Notes: a model not told the origin generated them from the sequence alone. A stretch of DNA of 64,000 nt from Bradyrhizobium sp. AZCC 1610 (GCF_036924515.1 NZ_JAZHRR010000001.1:6605001-6669000), one strand, 5' to 3'; shown: positions 1-7,665, counted from the first letter of the stretch. Numbers and translations are program-made.

Positions 1-729
1 GACCTCCCTTTCCAGGGCAGACTGGATATCCCGCTCGCTGCGCGGCCCAAGCTCCAGGGTAACGCGCTCGGCGGCACGATCCCGAAACCCGCGGCTGATG
101 TAATCCCGACTGATGACCAGATCCTGGCCATCCTCGGCGCGCCCGCGGATCAGGACATGAATATGTGGGTTGTCGGTGTTCCAGTGATCGACCGCGACCC
201 ACTCCAGCTTGGTTCCGAGATCGCGCGCGACGTCGGTCATCAACTCGCGCGTGAAGGCACGGAGATCGCCGAGCTCGGCGGCGTCCTCGGGAGAAATAAT
301 AAATCGAAAATGGTACCGGTCATCCTTGCAGCGCTCGGCGAAAGCACGCTCATCCGCTGTATCCGACGCCGCATCAAACATCCGAGCATCAGCGCCGTCC
401 CGTGTAACTCCCTCCCGTTTCAGATAGGTAATATGCTTCGGCAGCGGCGCCGAGCGAAAGCGGGTGCCGTGGTGACGAACCACGCGCGCCTTCATCACCA
501 CGCGTCGCGAGGTCGGGCGGAGCGACAAGGAAAGGGCGGCGCGCCGGCCTCGCCCGAAGCGCGACCGGCTAGCGCCGGCCTTACCGCGTCCGAAACCGTT
601 GCCGACATGCCCGGCCCTCTTGGCCGCCCGCATAACCTGGCCGACAAAGCTATTCGGACGCGACGAGCTACGTCCGCTGTCGCGGATGCGACCAGGACGA
701 ACACGAAGGTCATTGTCGTGCTGGCTCAC
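1..729 (-). CDS. Relaxase / mobilization nuclease, DUF3363 family (N-terminal part)
   Basis: Conjugative relaxase that would nick the transfer origin of the element. The frame is open from a GTG at 729 to the left edge, giving 243 residues, so the C-terminal DUF3363 part lies outside the window. The N-terminal 80 residues are very basic. The block EWVAVDHWNTDNPHIHVLIR carries the paired histidines of the HUH-type active site (HIH), and an ISRDYISRGFR stretch follows, as in rhizobial relaxases of this family. GTG is chosen because GGTGAGG lies a few bases upstream and because the start overlaps the preceding stop (GTGA), which implies translational coupling. The family and the TraF, DUF2840 and RepA context fit mobilisation of an integrative element. 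A visible catalytic tyrosine was not assigned. Confidence 0.88.
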   Translation of the reverse strand, partial: MSQHDNDLRVRPGRIRDSGRSSSRPNSFVGQVMRAAKRAGHVGNGFGRGKAGASRSRFGRGRRAALSLSLRPTSRRVVMKARVVRHHGTRFRSAPLPKHITYLKREGVTRDGADARMFDAASDTADERAFAERCKDDRYHFRFIISPEDAAELGDLRAFTRELMTDVARDLGTKLEWVAVDHWNTDNPHIHVLIRGRAEDGQDLVISRDYISRGFRDRAAERVTLELGPRSERDIQSALEREV

Positions 730-1220
730 GATCGCCTCACCGCAAGCTTGCGCAGGCCGATGGCTTTCGGTGCGTTGGTTTCCTTGACGATTTGGAATGG
801 AGCGACGGCTTGATCATTTCCCATGCCTCTTAAACTCTCAACTCCACCAACCACATGCGCCCGACCGAAGGCGGCGCTTTTCCCTTGCCATCCGCGGTCG
901 GTCTGCCCCTGCTCCCAATCACGCACCGCCAAGAGTGCGAAGAGCTTCGACAGAATGCGATTGAGCTCGTTTGCAGGGGGCGCGACCATCAGAACTACAA
1001 ACAAGACAGCCGCCACAGCGGCACAAGCGGCAATCCCGATAGAAGGCGAGCCTGCCACCGTGCTCGCGACCGTCCAGGGTGAAGCTGCTTCGCGCCGGCC
1101 ATTCGGCCGCCCTGGACGGCCGCTGTGCGCGGCGGCTGCGACAGCGCTGGTCGGGACGGAGGAATGGTGCGGCCTTCGATCGAACAGAGGAATGGCCAAC
1201 CGAGAGCCCACAGCACGCAC
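726..1220 (-). CDS. Small membrane protein between traF and relaxase genes
   Basis: 164 residues from a GTG start three bases after the traF stop. It ends in a GTGA overlap with the relaxase start, so it is an operon member by position. One strong hydrophobic segment (about residues 59-80, SIGIAACAAVAAVLFVVLMV) is followed by a helix-like stretch rich in Leu and Ala and a charged tail. I do not recognise a family. In related elements this slot normally carries a lytic transglycosylase. No Glu-containing transglycosylase motif is visible here, so the gene may be a replacement or a rearranged remnant. Confidence in the exact product is low, but coupling on both sides makes translation plausible. 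Confidence 0.45.
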   Translation of the reverse strand: MRAVGSRLAIPLFDRRPHHSSVPTSAVAAAAHSGRPGRPNGRREAASPWTVASTVAGSPSIGIAACAAVAAVLFVVLMVAPPANELNRILSKLFALLAVRDWEQGQTDRGWQGKSAAFGRAHVVGGVESLRGMGNDQAVAPFQIVKETNAPKAIGLRKLAVRRS

Positions 1221-1222
1221 CG

Positions 1223-1735
1223 TCAGTTCTCATTTGTCCAAACGGGACGCGCACGGCCGACGATTGCGGTTGCTGGCATCATTCCGAAGTAACGCCCGTC
1301 GAAGGAGTCCGCGGCTTGCCAGTTCATGAGGAAGAGCTTTCCGTCGTCGACGACGTCGCACCCTTCCCAGACCGGCAACGGCCGGTCACGACTGTCACGC
1401 TCCCGCGCCTCGCCCACCGCGATGCCATCGACCGTGATGGTGCTCCCGTTTCTGCAGACGGTTTGTCCGGGAAGCGCCAGCACACGCTTCAACATGGGAA
1501 CGCCAGTTGGAAGATAGCCGTTCAGGTCCAGATAGCTTGCCAGCGGCGCCGGCGGCCGAACTACGACCAGCTCGGTGACGTAGTGATTGCCAGCAGGCCG
1601 CACGCGATAGAGGCCGACAGGGACGCTCGCAGAGCTGTTCCAAATGTAGATTGGGCATGGCTGTGCGACAATCGGCCCGGCGAGCAAGGCAACTGCGCCG
1701 ATCGTCGTTAGGAGGGTTCGGTTTCGGGGCATCAT
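1223..1735 (-). CDS. traF: TraF-like S26 family signal peptidase
   Basis: Conjugation-associated serine peptidase of the TraF/LepB class, which matures pilin-type substrates at the inner membrane. The 170 residues start with a membrane anchor (MMPRNRTLLTTIGAVALLAG). The motif NSSASVPVGLYRV carries the expected catalytic Ser before PxGLYR. MLKRVLALPGQTV supplies the Lys-containing block, and a C-terminal FDGRYFG block is also typical of TraF. The start at 1735 is chosen because ATGATG overlaps the DUF2840 stop (TGATG). The frame stays open further upstream but only as a shadow of DUF2840. Next in the leftward operon come the small membrane protein and the relaxase. Identification rests on motif order and context. 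Confidence 0.85.
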   Translation of the reverse strand: MMPRNRTLLTTIGAVALLAGPIVAQPCPIYIWNSSASVPVGLYRVRPAGNHYVTELVVVRPPAPLASYLDLNGYLPTGVPMLKRVLALPGQTVCRNGSTITVDGIAVGEARERDSRDRPLPVWEGCDVVDDGKLFLMNWQAADSFDGRYFGMMPATAIVGRARPVWTNEN

Positions 1736-2199
1736 CACGGTGCGACCCTCCGCCGATGAAGCCAGGCCTGATGGCGTGACTTTGTGTAGGCGCGCGGGGC
1801 TTCGTTGACAGACAGGCGGTTGTGGACGTGATGCCAATAGTCGGGCGCCGCGTCGGCAGGGTCGATGCCGAGCGCCTCGACGGCGTCGATCAACTGCAAC
1901 ACACGCTCGACCTTGGACCAGCCTGACAGGCGCAAGAGAATTTCGCCGCCGGATTTGACATAAGGGACGGTCGAGCAGCGTTGGCCAGTTGCCACCGCCC
2001 GCAAGATGTCGATGCGGGAAACGACCGTCCCGAAATCGTTCGACATCCAGCGAACGAAAGCAAAGATGCTGCCGGGTGCGAATGACAGGACGCGCCTGTT
2101 GCGGTCGAGAATCCTTTCCTCGACGGCGCGACCGAAGCGAATTCGGTTCTCGATGCGTTTTTCAAGCCAGAGAAGCTCGACCTGCGTGAGTTCGTTCAT
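1735..2199 (-). CDS. DUF2840 domain-containing protein
   Basis: A 154-residue cytoplasmic protein of the DUF2840 family, found almost only next to parA and traF in alphaproteobacterial mobile elements. Its molecular function is unknown. Recognisable features are the N-terminal ELLWLEKRIENRIRFGR block, the FAPGSIFAFVRWMSNDFGT block and the DAAPDYWHHVHNRL segment. The start codon lies inside an ATGA overlap with what looks like the last codons of a deleted parA gene, and the stop overlaps traF. The gene therefore kept both translational couplings although its usual upstream partner is missing. It appears intact. Confidence 0.85.
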   Translation of the reverse strand: MNELTQVELLWLEKRIENRIRFGRAVEERILDRNRRVLSFAPGSIFAFVRWMSNDFGTVVSRIDILRAVATGQRCSTVPYVKSGGEILLRLSGWSKVERVLQLIDAVEALGIDPADAAPDYWHHVHNRLSVNEAPRAYTKSRHQAWLHRRRVAP

Positions 2200-2273
2200 G
2201 AGGCCACTCCGTCTAGGCGGAGCTCCAACGCCTGCGGACGAGCACGCAGATCCCTCGGCGGCGGGTTATGCAC
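2196..2273 (-). pseudogene. Probable C-terminal remnant of parA
   Basis: The usual order in this element family is repA, iterons, parA, DUF2840, traF. Here only about 180 bases separate the iterons from DUF2840, too short for a parA of about 210 codons. The last codons before the DUF2840 start read RDLRARPQALELRLDGVAS and end in TGA overlapping the next ATG, exactly where a parA stop would lie. I infer an internal deletion that removed almost all of parA. That this tail belongs to ParA is inferred from position, not proven. Confidence 0.3.
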
Positions 2274-2296
2274 AGTGAGGAAAACGGCGCGGTCCG

Positions 2297-2329
2297 TTAG
2301 AAGAAATCCGAAGGATTTCTGGTTAGAAG
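2297..2329. repeat. GTTAGAAG direct repeat flanking a small hairpin
   Basis: Two copies of GTTAGAAG lie 25 bases apart (2297-2304 and 2322-2329). Between them is a perfect 7-bp hairpin, GAAATCC-GAA-GGATTTC (2303-2319). The block sits 50 bases from the iterons on the far side from repA, so it may belong to the replication origin or be scar sequence from the parA deletion. Confidence 0.4.
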
Positions 2330-2379
2330 AGTTACGGCGGCTCGAACGCGCCTGATAACAAACGCTTAGGACCGATTCC

Positions 2380-2444
2380 GGTCCCCGATAGCACGAGGAT
2401 CTGGTCCCCGATGGCACGAGAGTAGCGGTCCCCGATAGCACGAG
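2380..2444. repeat. Three iterons of the RepA replication origin
   Basis: Three 18-bp direct repeats of GGTCCCCGATAGCACGAG lie at 2380-2397, 2403-2420 and 2427-2444. The middle copy has one change (G for A). Start-to-start spacing is 23 and 24 bases, about two helical turns, so the repeats face the same side of the DNA. They begin 6 bases after the repA stop. Iterons are binding sites for RepA-type initiators, so this is the likely vegetative origin or copy-control site of the element. Confidence 0.75.
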
Positions 2445-2449
2445 TTGAT

Positions 2450-3332
2450 TCACAGCTTATCTCCAGCCTGAGGCGTGAGCCCGCGCTTGCGAAGCCGCTC
2501 CTCGAACGGATCGGTGCAGCGGGGCGAAAAGTTCAACCGTTCGACGCCGTTTGGGTCGCGCGTGATCACGAGCTCATAGCCGGGCAAGGTCTGCCGACGG
2601 ACGATTTCGCGCAGGTCAAAGGCAAAGTGTTTGGGCGGCGAGAGGCTGCCGGACTTGGCGTGAAGATGCAGAAAATCAAAACTCCAGCCACCTTGCTGGC
2701 GACCGCCGTGCTTGCGGACAAGCCGGTAAAGCCAGCGCTCGAGTCCGCCGGTCAAACAAAAATAGGCGCGGTCGATGGTCAGCACGAGCGCGTCATCGAG
2801 AACGCCGGCATAGAACCAGTCTGGCAGGATCAACTCGAGGCCCAGCGGACGCCCATTGGCATCGGCCGTCTCCTTCCATTCGTTGATCCAGGAAAAACGA
2901 TGCCGTCGTCGCTCTGCCGGCTGGCGGATCGACGTCAGCACCGAGGTTGCCTGCAACCGGTCGAGACCTGCCTTGAGACGATCGTAGTCGCGCGCGCTGG
3001 TGCCGCGGCCAACCGAAGGTCAGGATTTCATAAGGGGTTGCCGCCATCAGGCGCGAGGTCTTCAGGCCGGCGTCGCGCGCCTCGACAATTTGCGAAGCTG
3101 CCCAGATCAGGACATCGGCATCCCAGATCGTCGCCATGCCGTGTTCGGGCACTGCCTCGACGCGAATGGAGATTGCGCCCGCGCGGAAATCGATCGGCAC
3201 AATCCGCTTTGACTTGGCGAGCGAGAAGAATGGATAGGCCATCAAGTCCTGGGCGTCGCGCGGCGCGAGATCGCCAGGCAAGGCGCGGAACAGCTCGAGT
3301 TGACTGCGCTCGGATCGAAATTTGCGCCGCAT
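2450..3332 (-). pseudogene. repA: Replication initiator protein A, single-base frameshift
   Basis: Replication initiator of the RepA family found on rhizobial plasmids and integrative elements. From MRRKF at 3332 (GGGAG upstream) the protein reads normally through QDLMAYPFFSLAKSKR, MATIWDADVLIWAASQ and SRLMAATPYEILTF. The frame then shifts. The continuation GRGTSARDYDRLKAGL...QATSVLTSIRQPAERRRH is read one base out of phase and runs in frame to the stop at 2450 through RFSWINEWKE and GLELILPDWFY. Removing one C from the CC at 3013-3014 would restore FVGRGTSARDYDRL, so the lesion is a one-base insertion. With it corrected the length is 293 residues, as expected. It is either a pseudogene or a sequencing error. 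Confidence 0.85.
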
Positions 3333-3353
3333 CTGCCAATGCTCCCGCGGCAA

Positions 3354-3635
3354 TCAGCGACGTTCCTGGCCCGCATAGGGGCGCAGTGCCGGATGCTTCT
3401 TGGCAGGCAGGACCGTCCCCTTCCCGGGATCGGACGTCGATGTCTTGGACCCGAGATCGGCCCAAGCCTTCAGATCATCGAGCGCATAGACGACCCGGCC
3501 GCCAATTTTCCGATAGGTCGGACCGGTGCCGTAGGTGCGGTGCTTTTCCAAAGTGCGGCCGGACAGCCCCAGATATCGCGCGGCCTCGGGCGTCCGCAGG
3601 AAACGTGGCGGCAGACCGGCCATGGGATCGGGCAT
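3354..3635 (-). CDS. Excisionase-like helix-turn-helix protein
   Basis: A 93-residue DNA-binding protein of the AlpA/excisionase (MerR-like winged helix) type. The segment FLRTPEAARYLGLSGRTLEKHRTYGTGPTYRKIGGRV matches the usual block, with the recognition helix at SGRTLEKHR and the wing at RKIGGRVVYALDDLKAW. The tail is basic and disordered. A GGAG site seven bases before ATG supports the start at 3635. It sits directly upstream of repA, as in most elements of this family, and probably controls repA or excision. Confidence 0.8.
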   Translation of the reverse strand: MPDPMAGLPPRFLRTPEAARYLGLSGRTLEKHRTYGTGPTYRKIGGRVVYALDDLKAWADLGSKTSTSDPGKGTVLPAKKHPALRPYAGQERR

Positions 3636-3763
3636 TTGAGAACTCCATCATGGAATCGCGCTATCACCGGCGGTGCCGGCGTGTGTGCGGTGATCATGGA
3701 GGAGCAGCCCGTCGCAGGGGGATGGCGAAGATCGAGGGGTGGATTATCGATACCCGAAAGGGG

Positions 3764-4532
3764 CTATTTGTCCTTGCGCCTTGGACGCAGGAGTTCGCGA
3801 TAGCCGCCGCGCATCAAGGCGAGGCCACGCTGCACGAGGCGGATGGTACGATTGCGCAAGTCATGCGTCTTCCAGGCGCGCTCCGGGATACGCTTCTCGC
3901 CAAAAAGACCTTCGGCGATCGCACGATAAGTCTTGCCCTCATTACGTCCGTCGAGCGCACGCAAGACCAAAGCAAACCGCTGGCGCCGCTGCTGAGGAAG
4001 GTCGGACAGGGGTGGACACGGAGAACGGCCGCTCAGCGTACGACAGAGCGATTGGGCCGCCTGGGTGCGGAGTTCAAACGTCGAGTCCATTGGCAACTCG
4101 ATCGCTTGCGGCGTCGAGGCTGCAGGCAATTCCTTCATCCACACGCGATGCGTGGCACCACCGAACCGGAGCACGGCATGCCAGCCGTCCGTGTTCTGCC
4201 GCAACTCGCCGGGCGACAGTCCAGTTAGATCCAGAGCGATCGGTTGATCTGAAGTTTGCGACGACGAAGCTCCTACCGACAAAACGGTCGGCAGAACTTC
4301 AGGTGCCCAAAATATGATCTGCTCGTGGCAGGCCTTTCGCGGATCAGCCGCGAAAAGACAGGCCCCATTTATTCCGGAATTCGGCCGGAGCGCCGGCGCG
4401 CGGATTCGCTAGCGCACTATAGTGTTTTCGGTATTCGGGATTACGACGAAGGCATTCCCAGGCGAGACCGGTCAGGTCGGCGTTCTGCAGTTTTGAATAG
4501 GCCTCAGGCGAGCGCCAATCGAAATCCGGCAT
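3764..4532 (-). pseudogene. DUF6499/DUF2285 DNA-binding protein, frameshifted
   Basis: The N-terminal part (4532-4344) reads MPDFDWRSPEAYSKLQNADL, then FAWECLRR-like and NPEYRKHY blocks typical of DUF6499, and stops after WGLSFRG. One frame over, the sequence continues directly as AADPRKACHEQIIFWAPEVL, then into GWHAVLRFGGATHRVWMKEL, QRQRFALVLRALDGRNEG and TYRAIAEGLFG, which are DUF2285 hallmarks, ending at 3764. Reading TTT instead of TTTT in the run near 4350 gives WGLSFAADP, so a one-base homopolymer insertion has probably split one gene of about 255 codons. If the split is natural, the DUF2285 part may still be made from an ATG at 4282. Confidence 0.65.
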
Positions 4533-4684
4533 TGTACTTGATCCTCACGCGAAACAATGACGCATTGCAACACTTTAAATATGGACCATTTATGGTTGCA
4601 TAACGTATCCCACCGGTTAGTTACGCGAATTATCTGCAGTACAGAAAATTCTTCCCTCCCAATTTAATTCTGCAGATCGTTTTC
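4533..4684 (-). promoter_or_regulatory. AT-rich promoter region of the DUF6499/DUF2285 gene
   Basis: This 150-base stretch is clearly AT-richer than its surroundings and has no open frame of note. On the leftward strand it ends in GAGGATCAAGTACA before the ATG at 4532, a plausible ribosome site. A run of ATGG/CCAT half-sites (4583-4600) could be an operator. No exact promoter hexamers are assigned. Confidence 0.4.
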
Positions 4685-4966
4685 CTACCGATTGGCGGAG
4701 CCGCCACGTAGCAAATGGCCATAGCCATGGTTCGTCATCCATCTGGCGCGAGACAGATGGCTATCGAAGGCTCTGCGTGCGCGCTCCGGGTAGCGTTCAG
4801 GATCGATGTGAAGAACGATTCTTGCAACTTCACGCCAGTCCGCGTTGTCAGCGTCAGCATCCAGCAGCCGGAGATAGGTGACGACGTGTTGCTCGTCATA
4901 AGCCGTCAGCACGGGGTCATCCGGTGCCAGGTCCGCAACATCGGGGTCAAGTGGGGGTGACGGCAT
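4685..4966 (-). CDS. DUF2285-type small DNA-binding protein
   Basis: A 93-residue protein, MPSPPLDPDVADLAPDDPVL then a YLRLLDADADNADWREVARI block, ending in RARRAFDSHLSRARWMTNHG and YGHLLRG. This block is widespread in alphaproteobacterial integrative elements, where it is usually annotated as DUF2285 or DNA-binding. The start at 4966 is preferred over the longer frame because AAGGAG lies five bases upstream. It is transcribed away from the divergent XRE gene, from which it is separated by a palindromic site. The function is probably regulatory, inferred from family and position. Confidence 0.7.
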   Translation of the reverse strand: MPSPPLDPDVADLAPDDPVLTAYDEQHVVTYLRLLDADADNADWREVARIVLHIDPERYPERARRAFDSHLSRARWMTNHGYGHLLRGGSANR

Positions 4967-5115
4967 GTAGCTCCTTCGAGTGGCGACGAGGCTGCGCTTG
5001 GCCACCATTCGGCGATAGCCTCACCTTAGCCCTATTCGGTACCGTTCGCAGCCAAACTTCGGGAAGGCAGCTATTCCTGGAGGGCATTCGAATGCCTACG
5101 CAGTTGGGAATACAC

Positions 5116-5139
5116 ACTATAGGAGATAAACCTCATAGT
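5116..5139. promoter_or_regulatory. Palindromic operator between divergent regulator genes
   Basis: ACTATAGG (5116-5123) and CCTCATAGT (5131-5139) form an inverted repeat with one extra C in the right arm. It lies 24 bases before the XRE start, in the spacer between two divergent genes. This is a likely binding site for the XRE protein itself. Confidence 0.5.
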
Positions 5140-5162
5140 ATGTAAAGAAGCAACTTGCGCGA

Positions 5163-5414
5163 ATGGACATGCGCAAGTTGGTTGGCCGAAACTTCGGACG
5201 ATTGCGGAAGCAGAAGGGCTTCACGCAGGAGAAGTTTTCGGAAGCATCCGGCTTTACCCAACAATACATCAGCGGTCTCGAACGCGGACGTCGCAATCCG
5301 ACCATCGTTACATTGTTTGAACTCGCCACAGCCTTGGGCGTGAGCCATATCGACCTTGTGCTACCAGATGATGAAGTGCGCAGCGAACGATCCAAACCCT
5401 CCAAGAAAAAGTGA
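5163..5414 (+). CDS. XRE-family transcriptional regulator
   Basis: An 83-residue Cro/C1-type repressor. The helix-turn-helix spans about residues 7-62: LVGRNFGRLRKQKGFTQEKF, then SGFTQQYISGLERGRRNPT and LFELATALGVSHIDLVLP. The basic tail (SERSKPSKKK) is short. Either ATG (5163 or 5169) could start it. The gene diverges from the DUF2285-type gene with a palindrome between them, which suggests mutual or autoregulation. It converges on the DUF932 gene, and a perfect 16-bp hairpin separates the two ends. Confidence 0.9.
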   Translation: MDMRKLVGRNFGRLRKQKGFTQEKFSEASGFTQQYISGLERGRRNPTIVTLFELATALGVSHIDLVLPDDEVRSERSKPSKKK

Positions 5415-5496
5415 ACGATTCCATCTGACGAATGTGGCTCTGTGCTTCCGCGCGAGCCGGGCCAAAGGCCCGGCGAGCGCCGACGCAAACACGCGT

Positions 5497-5533
5497 CGCC
5501 GCCGCCGATCCGCTTGCCGGATCGGCGGCGGCG
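5497..5533. terminator. Perfect 16-bp hairpin between convergent genes
   Basis: CGCCGCCGCCGATCCG (5497-5512) pairs perfectly with 5518-5533 across the loop CTTGC. It lies between the stops of the rightward XRE gene and the leftward DUF932 gene. There is no clear T run on either side, so it may act as a structural block or a factor-assisted bidirectional terminator. Confidence 0.6.
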
Positions 5534-5600
5534 CACTTGGGGCACCATTCGCAAGAAATGAAGTGGCCGCGCAATTTTCTCAAATTGCGCGGCGCACGTT

Positions 5601-6797
5601 CTAAATGGCGCGTTCCATCAAGCGCTTTGCCTTGCCTTCGAGTTCCAGCCGCGCATCCTGATGAGATTTGGTCCGGGCCAGCGCGGTGATGCCTTGCACG
5701 AAGTCAAAGACACTTTCGGGCTTTCGATTTTCTTCGCCAAGCACCGTTTCAATAATCTTCGCCGTTTCCGATTTGGAAAACCCGCCCTTGCGCAAGAAGC
5801 TCTCACGGTCCTCATCCGTCCGGGCAACAATCCGCCCCCGAGCGGCCTTGATTCCGGCAACGAATGGCGCGGGCGAAGAATTGGCAAAGCTGGTCAAGGC
5901 CGGTGCCGCCTCATGCGCAAAGCGCTGGCCTGCGAATTTGGAATGCCGGATGGTGATTTCTTCGAAATTCTCGACGCCCCACAGATTGCGGTTCATGCAG
6001 ACGGCGCGAAGGTAGAAGCTGGCAATGCCGAGCGTCTTGCTGCCAACTTCGCTATTCCAGCAGTAAAATCCCCGGAAATATAGGTCCGGTGATCCGTCCG
6101 GCAAGCGCCCCGCCTCGATCGGGTTGGTGTCATCGACCAAGAACAGGAACACATCCCGGTCGCTGGCGTAGAGCGTCGTGGTGTCCTTGGTCACGTCCAC
6201 GAAGGGATTGTGGGTCATGGTGGCCCAATCCAGCACGCCCGGCACCTTCCACCGCGTATCCCCAACTCCATTGCCTGCAATCTTCATCACGGCGGCAACA
6301 AGCTCATGGTCCCAGATGCGGCCATAGTCGGGGCCGGTGACGGCACGAAGCTCGACGCGGCCGTTATCAGCTTCCAAGGTCTTCACCAGTTCGGCGCGGT
6401 GCGACAGCAAGCCATGTTGCAGATTGATGCCGGACAGCGCGGCCGGAAGTTGCCGCAGATACGAAGTTGGCGCCCCGACAAGGGTGCACAATTGTCCGAA
6501 GCTCCAATGGGTGGGCGCCACCGGCTCATCGCGCCCGGGGACCATCAACGCCAGCCGCTCGACACTGTCGCGGTTCGCCTCCACCCTGATTGACTTGCTT
6601 TCCACCGTCCGCGCCTGCGCGCGCTCGGCGCGACCGCGCACGGCGTCATAGAGTTCCGGCAGGTTCAAGTAACGCTCGTCATCCGGCCGCGAAAACCATT
6701 CCGACGACACGCGGCCAACACGCTTGCCGCGCGATACATCCACGCGAAAGCCGCTAGAAGCAGGCTGTTCGTTCTGGGTCAGGGTTATCATCGTCAT
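5601..6797 (-). CDS. DUF932 (phage/plasmid-related TIGR03299-like) protein
   Basis: A 398-residue cytoplasmic protein. The segments HWSFGQLCTLVGAPTSYLRQ, RAVTGPDYGRIWDHEL, LYASDRDVFLFLVDDTNPIE, LYFRGFYCWNSEVGSKTLGI and MNRNLWGVENFEEITIRHSK are the conserved blocks of the DUF932 family. The family is carried by many plasmids and integrative elements, and its biochemical role is unknown. The start at 6797 follows AGAGGAG at eight bases. The C-terminal third is helical and charged. Its untranslated leader is homologous to the parB leader, so the two are likely co-regulated. Confidence 0.85.
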   Translation of the reverse strand: MTMITLTQNEQPASSGFRVDVSRGKRVGRVSSEWFSRPDDERYLNLPELYDAVRGRAERAQARTVESKSIRVEANRDSVERLALMVPGRDEPVAPTHWSFGQLCTLVGAPTSYLRQLPAALSGINLQHGLLSHRAELVKTLEADNGRVELRAVTGPDYGRIWDHELVAAVMKIAGNGVGDTRWKVPGVLDWATMTHNPFVDVTKDTTTLYASDRDVFLFLVDDTNPIEAGRLPDGSPDLYFRGFYCWNSEVGSKTLGIASFYLRAVCMNRNLWGVENFEEITIRHSKFAGQRFAHEAAPALTSFANSSPAPFVAGIKAARGRIVARTDEDRESFLRKGGFSKSETAKIIETVLGEENRKPESVFDFVQGITALARTKSHQDARLELEGKAKRLMERAI

Positions 6798-6817
6798 CGC
6801 TGATTCTCCTCTGGGGC

Positions 6818-7062
6818 TGGGTTAAAGCGCAGCGCTGCGCTGCAACCCTGCCCGTCGGCGAGACCGGGGTAGCAAGGGCAAGGGCGGCCGGAGTGGAGGG
6901 GGATCACCCGCCCAAGGGGGCGCGCGGTACGCGCGCGTCTGCACGCGCCTGGCGCTCATGTCGTCGTGAAAATTCTGCGACGGCGCGGAAGACCGGGGAG
7001 ACCACTCCGGCCGGCGCCGGCTTCGGCGCTTTACCCTTGCGCGCGCGAGGGCGGAGCCCTTA
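6818..7062 (-). ncRNA. Structured 5' leader of the DUF932 gene (family with parB leader)
   Basis: About 240 bases upstream of DUF932 match the leader of parB (10354-10580). The block 6841-6909 is nearly identical to 10376-10444, and a second block ends in AGGGCGGAGCCCTTAG in both. Between the conserved blocks, hairpins differ in sequence but keep pairing: GCGCCG-GCTT-CGGCGC (7014-7029) here versus GTCCCGGA-TCT-TCCGGGAC there. Near the start codon a 4+7-bp stem occupies 6820-6848. Compensatory change argues for a functional RNA or DNA structure. Extent and strand are inferred. Confidence 0.6.
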
Positions 7063-7135
7063 GCGACTATCATGAAAACAAGGAGACCGAAGGTCCTCCC
7101 TCTTCTTTCCGCGCCGTTGTGGCCCTGAGCGCAGG

Positions 7136-7162
7136 AAAAACCCCGCCTCCGAGGAGGCGGGG
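7136..7162 (-). terminator. Rho-independent terminator of the DUF736 gene
   Basis: CCCCGCCTCC (7141-7150) pairs with GGAGGCGGGG (7153-7162) across a two-base gap. On the leftward strand the stem is followed by five T residues (7140-7136). It lies 19 bases past the DUF736 stop. Confidence 0.85.
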
Positions 7163-7180
7163 CGCTTCGATCCGGTTGGA

Positions 7181-7492
7181 TCAGTCGCCGTTGCGGCGGG
7201 ACCAGATCAGCGTGAAGCTGTCGTCGCCCTCCCCCTTCACCAGCGAAGCGTAGATCGGGGCCGGGAAGCTCGGGTCGTCGAGTTTGACCGAGAGATATTC
7301 GCGATCGGTCTCCCGCGCGGTCTTCTTCCAGGCCGCGCCGAATTCAGTGGCGCCGGCGAAGATGCGAAAGTCGGGCGCCTTGTCGTTTTCTTTCTCGGTT
7401 GCGACGAACTTCGCCTTGACGTTGAGCGTGAGCGTCTTGACCGATCCGGTGTAGCCGTTGTCCGCTGCGGTGAAGGTTCCGATGGTAGCCAT
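7181..7492 (-). CDS. DUF736 domain-containing protein
   Basis: A 103-residue protein starting MATIGTF and ending in [20 protein letters not shown] plus SRRNGD. These are the standard ends of DUF736, a small beta-rich family of unknown function on alphaproteobacterial plasmids and integrative elements, usually near DUF932, ardC and parB. The start at 7492 is fixed by the family pattern and a GGAG six bases upstream. A strong terminator follows. A partial inverted copy of the 3' end lies 0.8 kb away (7978-8059). Confidence 0.9.
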   Translation of the reverse strand: MATIGTFTAADNGYTGSVKTLTLNVKAKFVATEKENDKAPDFRIFAGATEFGAAWKKTARETDREYLSVKLDDPSFPAPIYASLVKGEGDDSFTLIWSRRNGD

Positions 7493-7498
7493 GGTGGT

Positions 7499-7665
7499 CT
7501 CCGTCTGTTGTCGGGCCGCGACCATCGCGGCCTCGATGGCGGTCCTTGGCCCGGGGAGCGATCGGCCCGCAGCCGTCAGGCCCGCAGCGCAGCGGAGGAC
7601 GGCGTTAGACGGCTTTTTTGCTTTCCGCGAGGAATGCCGCCACTTCGCGGCAGGGGAAAAAAGCC
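7499..7665 (-). promoter_or_regulatory. Hairpin-rich leader of the DUF736 gene
   Basis: Just upstream of the GGAG site is a perfect 8-bp hairpin, GGCCGCGA-CCA-TCGCGGCC (7514-7532). Further out, GGCTTTTTT (7611-7619) pairs with AAAAAAGCC (7657-7665), enclosing a second inner stem built from GCGA/TCGC. The sequence is not obviously homologous to the DUF932 and parB leaders, but the design, with a stem next to the ribosome site, is similar. Confidence 0.45.

Noticed and set aside
2627..4228. Long rightward open frame (533 codons) across repA and the HTH gene
   Set aside because: It is antisense to well-supported family genes on the other strand, has no recognisable domain and has a composition typical of high-GC shadow frames.
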